Below, one piece after another: positions 16,558-23,773 of a stretch of DNA of 64,000 nucleotides (positions within the stretch are counted from its first letter, which is position 1; every line of letters begins with the position of its first letter). Below the pieces are notes generated by a model. That model had not been told where the DNA came from. It worked only from the letters and a program-made list of their open reading frames with translations, and did not search any database. Location: positions 35,907-99,906 of the forward strand of contig URGL01000002.1 in assembly GCA_900547405.1 (NCBI GenBank), written 5' to 3'. The translations under genes were made by a program, and so were the position numbers. The DNA comes from an uncultured Eubacteriales bacterium. Lineage in GTDB: Bacteria; Bacillota; Clostridia; Oscillospirales; Oscillospiraceae.

Positions 16558-17625
16558 ATGGAACGGATCGATCTGAAAAACAAAACCGTCTTCGTCACCG
16601 GTGCCGCAGGCTTCATTGGCTCCAACCTGGTGCTGAAGCTCCTGGATACCGTGTCCCCGGTGACCATCGTGGGCATGGACAACCTGAACGACTACTACGA
16701 TGTATCCATCAAGAACTGGCGCCTGGACCAAATTCAGGCCAGCGCCGCAAAGCATCCCGGCTCCGCCTGGACCTTTGTGAAGGGCGATATTGCCGACCGG
16801 GCGGCTGTGGACCGCATCTTTGCCGAATGGAAACCCGATGTGGTGGTGAATCTGGCCGCCCAGGCCGGAGTCCGGTACTCCATCACCAATCCGGATGCCT
16901 ACATCCAGAGCAACCTCATCGGCTTCTACAATGTCCTGGAGGCCTGCCGCCACAGCCCCGTGGCGCACCTGGTCTATGCCTCCTCCTCCAGCGTCTACGG
17001 CACCAACAAGAAGGTTCCCTACTCCACTGAGGACAAGGTAGACAACCCGGTCTCCCTCTATGCCGCCACCAAAAAAAGCAACGAGCTCATGGCCCACGCC
17101 TACTCCAAGCTCTACAACATTCCCTCCACCGGTCTGCGGTTCTTCACCGTCTACGGTCCCGCCGGCCGGCCGGACATGGCCTATTTCGGCTTTACCAACA
17201 AGCTGCGCAAGGGCCAGACCATCCAGATCTTCAACTATGGCAACTGCAAGCGGGACTTCACCTATATTGATGACATTGTGGAGGGAGTCCTGCGGGTGAT
17301 GCAGGGAGCCCCGGAAAAGAAAAACGGGGAGGACGGTCTGCCCATTCCTCCCTACGCCGTATACAACATCGGCAACAGCAACCCGGAGAACCTTCTGGAC
17401 TTCGTCCAGATCCTCTCCGAGGAGCTGGTGTCCGCCGGTGTGCTTCCCGCCGACTATGACTTCGAAGCCCATAAGGAGCTGGTGCCTATGCAGCCCGGCG
17501 ATGTGCCCGTAACCTACGCCGACACCGCCCCCCTGGAGCGGGACTTCGGCTTCAAGCCCGCCACGCCTTTGCGGGAGGGGCTGCGGAAGTTCGCCAGATG
17601 GTATCAGGAATTTTATCAGGTGTAA
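16558..17625 (+). CDS. NAD-dependent epimerase, probably UDP-glucuronate 4-epimerase
   Basis: The 355-residue SDR enzyme has GAAGFIGSNLVLKLL, the diagnostic DNLNDYYDVSIKNWRL of UDP-GlcA 4-epimerases, SSSSVYGTNKKVPYS and the Tyr-x3-Lys pair in SLYAATKKSNELMA. It would turn UDP-glucuronate from the upstream dehydrogenase into UDP-galacturonate. The start at 16558 follows GAGGTGAATACG that overlaps the ugd stop. The two genes form a rightward pair inside the otherwise leftward locus. Confidence 0.88.
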   Translation: MERIDLKNKTVFVTGAAGFIGSNLVLKLLDTVSPVTIVGMDNLNDYYDVSIKNWRLDQIQASAAKHPGSAWTFVKGDIADRAAVDRIFAEWKPDVVVNLAAQAGVRYSITNPDAYIQSNLIGFYNVLEACRHSPVAHLVYASSSSVYGTNKKVPYSTEDKVDNPVSLYAATKKSNELMAHAYSKLYNIPSTGLRFFTVYGPAGRPDMAYFGFTNKLRKGQTIQIFNYGNCKRDFTYIDDIVEGVLRVMQGAPEKKNGEDGLPIPPYAVYNIGNSNPENLLDFVQILSEELVSAGVLPADYDFEAHKELVPMQPGDVPVTYADTAPLERDFGFKPATPLREGLRKFARWYQEFYQV

Positions 17626-17628
17626 GGC

Positions 17629-17656
17629 AACTGCCGCGGCTTTCGCCGCGGCAGTT
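17629..17656. terminator. Hairpin between convergent genes
   Basis: AACTGCCGCGGC and GCCGCGGCAGTT form a 12-pair perfect stem with a TTTC loop between the epimerase stop (17625) and the convergent capF stop (17660). There is no clear T tract on either side, so termination strength is uncertain. Confidence 0.6.
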
Positions 17657-17659
17657 ATG

Positions 17660-18856
17660 TTATACCGGTTCTGCGAAGGTATCCGGGTGGCCTGGGTCGA
17701 AGACCTCATCGCAGGTCATGACGGTTACCAGGTCCTCGGTATCGCTCAGGTTGATAATGTTGTGGGTCCAGCCGGGGATCATGTAGACGGCCTCGATTTT
17801 CTCGCCGGAAACTTCAAATTCTACCGTCTCCCCCGTGTGAATGTTCCGCTCCTGGATCAGGCCGTGGCCGTGGACCACGATGAACTGCTCCCACTTGGAG
17901 TTGTGCCAGTGCTGGCCCTTGGTGATGCCGGGCTTGGAGATGTTGATGCTCACCTGGCCGCAGTCGGCGGTGTGGATCAGCTCCGTGAAGCTGCCCCGGG
18001 CATCGCAGTTCATTTTCATGGCGTACTTGAACTTCTCCTTGGGCAGGTAAGTCAGGTACAGGCTGAACAGCTTCTTGGCAAAGCTGCCATCGGGGATCCT
18101 GGGCATGAGAAGGGATACCGGCTGGTTTTTGAACTGGGCCAGCAGGTCCACGATTTCACCCAAGGTAACCTTGTGAGAACCGGGGACGCAGCAGTAGCGG
18201 CCATCCTCGGTAAGAACAGTCTCTACGCCGTCAAACTCGCAGTGCTGCTCCTTGCCCTCCAGGAGGTCAAACATTCCCTCCACCAGGTCGTCAATGTAGA
18301 GAACTTCCAGCTCCGTGGACCGGTCATTGACGGTAAAGGGTTCGTCGTTGGCTACCGCCCAGCAGAAGGTGGAAATGGCGCTGTTATACTTGGGGCGGCT
18401 GTGGCCCATGAGGTTGACGAAGCGATAGACGGCAACCTTTGCCCCGGTTTCCTTGGCGTAATCGAAGAACAGCTCCTCCCCCGCTTTCTTGCTCCGGCCA
18501 TACTCGGAGTTGCCGAACCGACCGGCCAGAGTGGCCTGGACAGAGGAGGACAGCATAATGGTTGCCTTGTTGCTGTGCTTTTTCAGGCAGTTCAGCAGGT
18601 CGGAGGCAAAGCCAAAGTTGCCCTTCATAAAGTCCTCAGGATTCTCCGGGCGGTTCACACCGGCCAGATTGAAGACGAAGTCGGCTTTGGCGCAATACCC
18701 GTCCAGCTCTTCCGGGGTGGACTGCATGTCGTACTCGTAGATCTCGTCAATATGGATATTGGGCCGGGTGCGGTTTTTGCCGTCCCGGATATTTTTCAGG
18801 TTGGCGCACAGGGCGGTTCCCACCATGCCCCTTGCGCCGGTGACCAGGATGTTCAT
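17660..18856 (-). CDS. capF: CapF-like UDP-hexulose reductase with C-terminal cupin
   Basis: The 398-residue protein has an N-terminal SDR domain (LVTGARGMVGTAL, LAGVNRP, EYGRSKKAGEE with the Tyr-x3-Lys pair) and a C-terminal cupin domain starting near residue 280. The cupin carries GITKGQHWHNSKWEQFIVVHG, which has the zinc-binding His/Glu set. This is the CapF/FnlB layout, the enzyme that catalyses the last reduction step toward UDP-2-acetamido-2,6-dideoxy-L-talose on the way to UDP-L-FucNAc. It is adjacent to capG, with one base between stop and start, and ends the leftward CPS block. Confidence 0.9.
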   Translation of the reverse strand: MNILVTGARGMVGTALCANLKNIRDGKNRTRPNIHIDEIYEYDMQSTPEELDGYCAKADFVFNLAGVNRPENPEDFMKGNFGFASDLLNCLKKHSNKATIMLSSSVQATLAGRFGNSEYGRSKKAGEELFFDYAKETGAKVAVYRFVNLMGHSRPKYNSAISTFCWAVANDEPFTVNDRSTELEVLYIDDLVEGMFDLLEGKEQHCEFDGVETVLTEDGRYCCVPGSHKVTLGEIVDLLAQFKNQPVSLLMPRIPDGSFAKKLFSLYLTYLPKEKFKYAMKMNCDARGSFTELIHTADCGQVSINISKPGITKGQHWHNSKWEQFIVVHGHGLIQERNIHTGETVEFEVSGEKIEAVYMIPGWTHNIINLSDTEDLVTVMTCDEVFDPGHPDTFAEPV

Positions 18857-20044
18857 TTAGTACTTCCTCCACACCATCTTATTGACTACGTTTACATAAC
18901 CCTGGATGATGCGCACTACCTTCATGGAAACAGTCTCATCCACATAGTCGGGGCAGGGCTTGCCCAGGATGCCCTTCTGTTTCATCTCGATGGCCATATC
19001 CGTTGCGTTCAGCAGCTCCCGGGTGGTGATGCCGGCCAGGATGAAGTCCCCGGCTTCCAGGGCCTCGGGGCGCTCGGTGGAGGTGCGGATGCACACGGCG
19101 GCAATGGGGTGGCCGATGGAGAGATAGAAGCTGCTCTCCTCCGGCAGGGTGCCGGAGTCGGAGACAATGGCCAGGGCGTTCATTTGCAGCTTGTTGTAGT
19201 CATTGAAGCCCAGGGGCTCGTTGACCCGGACTCTGGGGTCCAGCCGGAAGCCGCTCTTCTCCAGCCGGTGACGGCTTCTGGGGTGGCAGGAATAGAGGAT
19301 GGGCATATCATACTTCTCTGCCAGGGCATTGATGGCGGTGAAGAGGCTCAGGAAGTTCTGCTCGGAGTCGATGTTTTCCTCCCGGTGGGCAGACAGGAGA
19401 ATATACTTATCCTTTTCCAGCCCCAGGCGCTCCAGCACATCGCTCTTGCGGATCTTGTCCAGATTCATGTGCAGCACCTCCGCCATGGGAGAGCCGGTCA
19501 TGTAGGTCCGCTCTTTGGGCAGGCCCGTGTCTGCCAGATACTTCCGGGCAAACTCACTGTAGCACAGGTTCACGTCGGAGATCACGTCCACGATCCGGCG
19601 GTTGGTCTCCTCCGGCAGGCACTCGTCCTTGCAGCGGTTGCCGGCCTCCATGTGGAAAAGGGGGATGTGCAGCCGCTTGGCGCTGATGGCGGAGAGGCAA
19701 CTGTTGGTATCCCCCAGCACCAAGTAGCCCTCCGGCTGCAATTCGGCCAGCAGCTCATAGCTGCGGCCCAGGATGTTGCCGCAGGTCACCCCCAGGTTCT
19801 CCCCCACCACAGGCACCAGAATGTCCGGGCCAAATTCCCCGAAGGTGTTCTTCAGCTCGAAATCCTCCCAGAACACGGTGCTCAGGTTCCGGTCCCAGTT
19901 CTGGTTGTAGTAGACCACGCAGCAGTCAAAATATTCCCGGCAGCGCTTGATGACGGCGGCCAGCCGGATGATCTCCGGCCGGGTGCCGCAGCCGATCATG
20001 ATTTTGGTGCGGCCGTTGTTTTTCCATTTGAAGTTGTGTTCCAT
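18857..20044 (-). CDS. capG: CapG-like UDP-N-acetyl sugar 2-epimerase
   Basis: The 395-residue protein belongs to the non-hydrolysing UDP-GlcNAc 2-epimerase family (KIMIGCGTRPEIIRLAAVI, VLGDTNSCLSA, FHMEAGNRCKDECLPEETNRRIVD, LLSAHREENID, SDSGTLPEESSF). Between capE and capF it most likely acts as CapG/FnlC, giving UDP-L-FucNAc. The start 2 bases after the capE stop shows tight coupling. MnaA for ManNAc is the alternative, but the neighbours favour FucNAc. Confidence 0.9.
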   Translation of the reverse strand: MEHNFKWKNNGRTKIMIGCGTRPEIIRLAAVIKRCREYFDCCVVYYNQNWDRNLSTVFWEDFELKNTFGEFGPDILVPVVGENLGVTCGNILGRSYELLAELQPEGYLVLGDTNSCLSAISAKRLHIPLFHMEAGNRCKDECLPEETNRRIVDVISDVNLCYSEFARKYLADTGLPKERTYMTGSPMAEVLHMNLDKIRKSDVLERLGLEKDKYILLSAHREENIDSEQNFLSLFTAINALAEKYDMPILYSCHPRSRHRLEKSGFRLDPRVRVNEPLGFNDYNKLQMNALAIVSDSGTLPEESSFYLSIGHPIAAVCIRTSTERPEALEAGDFILAGITTRELLNATDMAIEMKQKGILGKPCPDYVDETVSMKVVRIIQGYVNVVNKMVWRKY

Positions 20045-20045
20045 A

Positions 20046-21080
20046 TCATTTCTCCGCCAGCCGCTGCCGGATGTAGCCCAGGGAGGCGATGGTATCGATG
20101 GTCTCCTGCAAATTTAAGCGGCGGGTGTTGTTGGAGTTGAACTCCGTCAGGGTGTTCCGCTTGTCGTCGCCCTCTTTGAAGTACTTATCGTAGTTCAGCC
20201 CCCGGTTGTCGGCGGGGACCCGGTAGAAGTCCCCCATGTCGATGGCCTTGGCGCACTCCTCGTTGGTGAGGAGGGTCTCGTACATCTTCTCGCCGTGGCG
20301 GATGCCGATGACCTTGATCTCCTCTTTCTTGCCGCCGAAGAGCTCGCAGACGGCTTCCGCCTGGGTCCGGATGGTGCAGGCGGGGGCCTTCTTGATGAGC
20401 AGGTCGCCGTTCTCGCCGTGCTCAAAGGCGAAGAGCACCAGGTCCACGGCCTCTTCCAGGGACATGATGAACCGGGTCATGTTGGGCTCGGTGACGGTGA
20501 TGGGATTGCCGGATCTGATCTGGTCGATCCACAGGGGGATGACGGAGCCCCGGGAGCACATGACGTTGCCGTAGCGGGTGCAGCAGATCTTCGTCTTGCC
20601 GGACATTCTGGATTTGGCAATGGCCACCTTTTCCTCAATGGCCTTGGACATGCCCATGGCGTTGATGGGGTAGGCGGCCTTGTCGGTGGACAGGCAGATG
20701 ACGCACTCCACCCCGGCCTCGATGGCGGCGGTGAGGACATTGTCCGTGCCGATGACGTTGGTCCGCACGGCTTCCATGGGGAAGAACTCGCAGGAGGGCA
20801 CCTGCTTCAGGGCGGCGGCGTGGAAGATATAGTCCACCCCGGTCATGGCCCCCCGGACGGATTGCAGGTCCCGGACGTCGCCAATGTAAAACTTGATTTT
20901 GTTCGCCACCTCCGGCATTCTGGCCTGGTACTCGTGGCGCATGTCGTCCTGCTTCTTCTCATCCCGGGAGAAGATGCGGATCTCGCCAATGTCCGTGGCC
21001 AGGAAGCGGTTTAAAACGGCGTTACCGAAGGAGCCGGTACCGCCGGTGATCATCAGGGTTTTGTTTTTAAAAAGAGACAT
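20046..21080 (-). CDS. capE: CapE-like UDP-GlcNAc 4,6-dehydratase/5-epimerase
   Basis: The 344-residue extended SDR begins MSLFKNKTLMITGGTGSFGNAVL and has ISRDEKKQ-like FSRDEKKQDDMR, the CapE/FnlA fingerprint. ALKQVPSCEFFPMEAVRTNVIGTDN and the active-site segment LSTDKAAYPINAMGMSKA follow, where Met replaces the usual Tyr, as in this subfamily. It starts the UDP-L-FucNAc pathway. The start at 21080 has GGAGG 7 bases upstream. Its first 18-19 codons and leader are duplicated at 22348-22422, on the far side of the AbiF element. Confidence 0.9.
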   Translation of the reverse strand: MSLFKNKTLMITGGTGSFGNAVLNRFLATDIGEIRIFSRDEKKQDDMRHEYQARMPEVANKIKFYIGDVRDLQSVRGAMTGVDYIFHAAALKQVPSCEFFPMEAVRTNVIGTDNVLTAAIEAGVECVICLSTDKAAYPINAMGMSKAIEEKVAIAKSRMSGKTKICCTRYGNVMCSRGSVIPLWIDQIRSGNPITVTEPNMTRFIMSLEEAVDLVLFAFEHGENGDLLIKKAPACTIRTQAEAVCELFGGKKEEIKVIGIRHGEKMYETLLTNEECAKAIDMGDFYRVPADNRGLNYDKYFKEGDDKRNTLTEFNSNNTRRLNLQETIDTIASLGYIRQRLAEK

Positions 21081-21096
21081 GATGTGTCCTCCATTC
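21022..21096. repeat. 75-bp perfect direct repeat, left copy (capE start)
   Basis: These 75 bases, covering the first 59 bases of capE and its ribosome site, are identical to 22348-22422. The two copies bound a 1,251-base block (21097-22347) that carries the AbiF promoter, small RNA, gene and terminator. Confidence 0.9.
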
Positions 21097-21193
21097 AATC
21101 ATATTTTTTCTTATTGAACAAGGCAATTGTAACAAATACACTGCACAACAGTTTTTTGACAGCGATATTTGATAGAGTAGAATTTCTTTGCAC

Positions 21194-21222
21194 TTGACAA
21201 TTTTGATACAATCCACTATAAT
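21194..21222 (+). promoter_or_regulatory. Perfect-consensus sigma-A promoter of the AbiF RNA/gene
   Basis: TTGACA (21194-21199), a 17-base spacer and TATAAT (21217-21222) match the ideal sigma-A promoter exactly, predicting a start at about 21229. A very strong promoter ahead of a short hairpin RNA fits an abundant regulatory RNA. Confidence 0.85.
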
Positions 21223-21228
21223 GTTTGC

Positions 21229-21289
21229 AATAGAACCCGCCACGCCTAGTCATGTTCCCATGAATGCGCAACCCGGCGGGACTTTTTGT
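21229..21289 (+). ncRNA. Candidate AbiF-associated small structured RNA
   Basis: From the predicted start, about 60 bases can fold into an outer stem CCCGCC (21236-21241)/GGCGGG (21275-21280) followed by ACTTTTTG, which would terminate transcription. Inside it is a small hairpin TCATG/CATGA with loop TTCC (21250-21263). A loop segment TGCGCAA (21265-21271) is repeated at 21301-21307, just before the abiF start, and TGCGCA is self-complementary. No reading frame with a ribosome site fits this stretch. From memory, AbiF-family toxins have been reported with a small RNA antitoxin. Here it is a prediction from promoter, fold and position only. Confidence 0.55.
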
Positions 21290-21308
21290 ATTTATAGAGG
21301 TGCGCAAT

Positions 21309-22214
21309 ATGTACCAGTATCCAAAAAATATCCAGAACACCGCACAGCTATTGCAAAAGTGGAGCAATGCTGGGATGCAGATCACCGCAAACGACAATGC
21401 CGAAGAAACCCTTGATCAGGTTGGGTATTATCGTCTCAAAGGCTACGCTTTTCACCTGTACGACAAATCATCCGGAAAATTTGAGACCGGTGTGACCTTT
21501 GCGAAGGTTGCAAACATTTACAGGTTTGATTCCGCGTTATCAAATCTTGTGTTCAGTTTCATTGCGCAAATTGAGGTATCGCTTCGTGCCCGGCTTGTTT
21601 CTGCGCTTTTGCTCCATGGAGATGCATTGGTTCTAAATGACCCGTCTATATTTTCAGAGAAAGACAAGTATTGGAAAAATCAGGGTACCATCGCATCTGA
21701 AATCGCACGATCAAATGATGTGTTTATAAAGCACAACTTCCGTCAATACGATGGGGCTGTCCCGCTCTGGGCCTCTGTTGAGGTAATGTCATTCGGCACG
21801 CTCTCTAAAGTGATCAAAAACCTCAAGCCTACCACTGCCGAATACAAAGCATTGGTTCAACATTACAGATTTATCGGACCGTCCGGCAAATACATTGTTC
21901 CCTCACAAAAAATGTTCACGTCGTGGATCCAGTCCGTCTCCGTAATGCGGAATATCTGTGCGCATAACAGCAGGATTTATAATAGGGCTATCAGTACCGC
22001 GCCCCAATTGACGCAATTAGATTTCGTCAATCCGCAGCCGCAATACAATGGCCTGTATCAAATCCTTTTGGCCATGAAATACCTTCGTCCGTCAGACAAT
22101 GCGTGGAATTCTTTTGTTGCAAAGCTCAATGGGTTGTTCTCGCAATACCCGGCCGTCGTTGATCTCACCCGACTAAATTTTCCGTCAGACTGGCGTGATC
22201 ATTTTAAGCTTTAA
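21309..22214 (+). CDS. AbiF/Abi_2 family HEPN abortive-infection protein
   Basis: The 301-residue protein has the Abi_2 signature near the N-terminus (QVGYYRLKGYAFHLY, residues 37-51), FIAQIEVSLRARL in the middle and a HEPN nuclease motif R-x4-H at Arg214-His219 (RNICAH) followed by NSR. HEPN proteins of this family are thought to cut RNA when phage infection or loss of an antidote activates them. The start at 21309 has GAGG 8 bases upstream; an earlier ATG at 21264 lies within the hairpin RNA and is rejected. The gene runs against the surrounding CPS genes, is AT-richer and lies between long direct repeats, which are signs of insertion. Confidence 0.85.
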   Translation: MYQYPKNIQNTAQLLQKWSNAGMQITANDNAEETLDQVGYYRLKGYAFHLYDKSSGKFETGVTFAKVANIYRFDSALSNLVFSFIAQIEVSLRARLVSALLLHGDALVLNDPSIFSEKDKYWKNQGTIASEIARSNDVFIKHNFRQYDGAVPLWASVEVMSFGTLSKVIKNLKPTTAEYKALVQHYRFIGPSGKYIVPSQKMFTSWIQSVSVMRNICAHNSRIYNRAISTAPQLTQLDFVNPQPQYNGLYQILLAMKYLRPSDNAWNSFVAKLNGLFSQYPAVVDLTRLNFPSDWRDHFKL

Positions 22215-22309
22215 GTTCCGGAATATTTCCACCCCCTGTCACATATACTATCCATTACAGAGCTGATCAAGCCTCTCAAAGACGCTCAAATCGGTCAGCC
22301 TTTCTGTGG
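22215..22309. other. Gap between abiF and its terminator
   Basis: The 95 bases after the abiF stop hold no reading frame or repeat that I can identify. They end at the terminator stem and belong to the inserted block. Confidence 0.4.
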
Positions 22310-22350
22310 CCGCCCCAGCAGTTCATTTCAGACTGCTGGGGCGGTTTTTA
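22310..22350 (+). terminator. Terminator at the right end of the AbiF element
   Basis: CCGCCCCAGCAG (22310-22321) and CTGCTGGGGCGG (22333-22344) form a 12-pair perfect stem followed by TTTTTA. The last bases touch the right direct repeat at 22348, so the repeat boundary coincides with the end of the terminator. Confidence 0.85.
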
Positions 22351-22422
22351 CCGAAGGAGCCGGTACCGCCGGTGATCATCAGGGTTTTGTTTTTAAAAAG
22401 AGACATGATGTGTCCTCCATTC
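22348..22422 (-). pseudogene. Right copy of the 75-bp repeat: truncated capE 5' end
   Basis: This is identical to 21022-21096 and carries GGAGG, the ATG at 22406 and 19 capE codons (MSLFKNKTLMITGGTGSFG) before reading runs out into the terminator. Leftward transcripts from the genes upstream reach this dead copy first, so intact capE is cut off from its original upstream neighbour by the AbiF block. Note that the ribosome site is preserved, so a short aberrant peptide could be made. Confidence 0.85.
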
Positions 22423-22435
22423 TTATGTTTGGCAT

Positions 22436-22984
22436 TCAAAAGACCGGCTCCAGCAGGTCCACCTTCTCGCCGCCGCGGAAGACCCGCTTGATCCGCAGGT
22501 TTGTCCGGTTTTCGCCTTTGAACTCGGCCCGGAGAATGTAGCCCGAGGGGTAGTGAAAGTCCCACTTGGTGTCGGTCAGCTTCTGCAGGCGGTTTTCCTC
22601 CGCCTTGTTGCCCTCCTGCTTTCCGGCGGCCTTCACCTCGGCGCACAGGACATTCACGGGAGGGATACCGGCGGCCTCGTCGCCCCGCTTGCGAATGAGT
22701 ATATCCAGGCCCAGGTGGGGCCGCTGTCTTGTCTTCTTCGCGGTGATGTCCACCCCCACCACCAGCCGTCCGTACTCCATGTCCACCACGTAATCCTCGA
22801 TACGGCGCATCCACAGAAAGAACTGCAAATAGAAGGCGATCCGGGCAGAGACCATCAGCCGGTCAAAGGGCTGCGTCAGCAGATCCTGGTCATGGCGGTT
22901 GAACTGGGCCACCGCGTACATCATCATATAGTCATGGAGCGCCGGATTCTGGGGCACGGGAATGGAATAATCTGGGGCTTTCAT
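22436..22984 (-). CDS. PD-(D/E)XK-like nuclease-fold protein (first paralog)
   Basis: The 182-residue protein has the order of a PD-(D/E)XK core: VVDMEYGR (residues 66-73), LDILIRKRGDE with Asp94, and AEVKA with Glu116 and Lys118. A C-terminal part reading YPSGYILRAEF follows. It is similar in layout to the gene at 23164-23661 (RFAMYLEKQL/VDVEYNR/VDLIIHKRG/MEMKK), so the two are paralogs. I do not recognise a named family; they resemble uncharacterised restriction-endonuclease-like proteins. Its own promoter lies at 23030-23058. The product may act on DNA or RNA in defence, or may be a structural relative without activity. Confidence 0.6.
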   Translation of the reverse strand: MKAPDYSIPVPQNPALHDYMMMYAVAQFNRHDQDLLTQPFDRLMVSARIAFYLQFFLWMRRIEDYVVDMEYGRLVVGVDITAKKTRQRPHLGLDILIRKRGDEAAGIPPVNVLCAEVKAAGKQEGNKAEENRLQKLTDTKWDFHYPSGYILRAEFKGENRTNLRIKRVFRGGEKVDLLEPVF

Positions 22985-23029
22985 GGGCGGTTGTGCTCCT
23001 TTTCATGTAGTATTTGATTCTCTTTGGGT

Positions 23030-23058
23030 ATTATAATCGAAACCGCGAGAATTGGCAA
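23030..23058 (-). promoter_or_regulatory. Promoter of the first PD-(D/E)XK-like gene
   Basis: Leftward TTGCCA (23053-23058), a 17-base spacer and TATAAT (23030-23035) lie 46 bases before the start. The -35 element is inside the hairpin at 23043-23071. Confidence 0.6.
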
Positions 23059-23077
23059 GCAATTCTCGCGGGTTTTT
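23043..23077. terminator. Hairpin between the two PD-(D/E)XK-like genes
   Basis: CCGCGAGAATTG (23043-23054) and CAATTCTCGCGG (23060-23071) form a 12-pair perfect stem with a 5-base loop, followed on the + strand by GTTTTTG. On the - strand it follows the second paralog's stop and is followed by TTTCGATTAT, so it may end that transcript. Confidence 0.6.
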
Positions 23078-23163
23078 GTACAGGAGATGGTAAATTGTTT
23101 GGGTGTCCCATCGGGCGTTTGCTGGATTCCCGGACTGGGGAAGTCAGAGAGGGGCTATTGCGG

Positions 23164-23661
23164 TCATTGAGGGGGGATATGTACTCCATTGCGGAATATG
23201 CTTTTGATTGTCAACGCACATTGCTTCATATCCGCTACGATCATGAAGCCGGTCTTGTAGTTGAAGCCATAGTCCGGGTCGGTCATCTTCCCCAAGCGGG
23301 CTTCGTCTGCGTCACATCCATCCCGGTTGGTGCTTTTCTTCATTTCCATACAAATCAGATTCTGGTAGCCCATTTCATTGTCGTATCCGCGTTTATGAAT
23401 GATTAGGTCTACTACAATCAAATCGTCATTCAAGCGCTTTGGGCTCCGGTCGTGGCCGTCCATGCCGCGATTGTACTCTACGTCCACTGTGTACCCTTCG
23501 GCCTGGTATACCGAGAGCTGCTTTTCCAGGTACATGGCGAATCTGGCGCAGATGCAGCGTTCACTGAGATTGGCTTCCAGGAGGTATCGTTCGTGGAGGT
23601 TGAAGTCGGCCAGGGCGGCTTGGACCAGGGCGTGGTGGATAGTGGGGGATAGAGTTGGCAT
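23164..23661 (-). CDS. PD-(D/E)XK-like nuclease-fold protein (second paralog)
   Basis: The 165-residue protein shows CARFAMYLEKQL (residues 38-49), VDVEYNRGMDG, VVDLIIHKRGYDNEMG with Asp85, and CMEMKKSTN with Glu106 and Lys108. A YKTGFMIVADMK-like end follows. The Asp-x(20)-Glu-x-Lys spacing is that of PD-(D/E)XK folds. It is shorter than its neighbour at 22436-22984 and not close in sequence, so any duplication is old. The start at 23661 follows GAGGT with 6 bases spacing. It lies downstream of the flippase gene in the same direction, with a 112-base gap in which I see no strong promoter. Confidence 0.6.
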   Translation of the reverse strand: MPTLSPTIHHALVQAALADFNLHERYLLEANLSERCICARFAMYLEKQLSVYQAEGYTVDVEYNRGMDGHDRSPKRLNDDLIVVDLIIHKRGYDNEMGYQNLICMEMKKSTNRDGCDADEARLGKMTDPDYGFNYKTGFMIVADMKQCALTIKSIFRNGVHIPPQ

Positions 23662-23773
23662 GGGGGGACCTCTTTTTTGATTATAATACCGTTCACGCTT
23701 AAAACCTCTTTATTCTTCATCTGGATCCTCTATAGTAGTGCAGACTAAATCAAAGATTCCCTAATGTAATCTC

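Noticed and set aside
17657..20140. A very long + strand frame across capF and capG
   Set aside because: It is the mirror of GC-rich genes with clear catalytic motifs on the other strand and has no family features.
21229..21308. A reading frame starting upstream of abiF at 21264
   Set aside because: It begins inside the predicted hairpin RNA and has no ribosome site, while 21309 has GAGG at a suitable distance.
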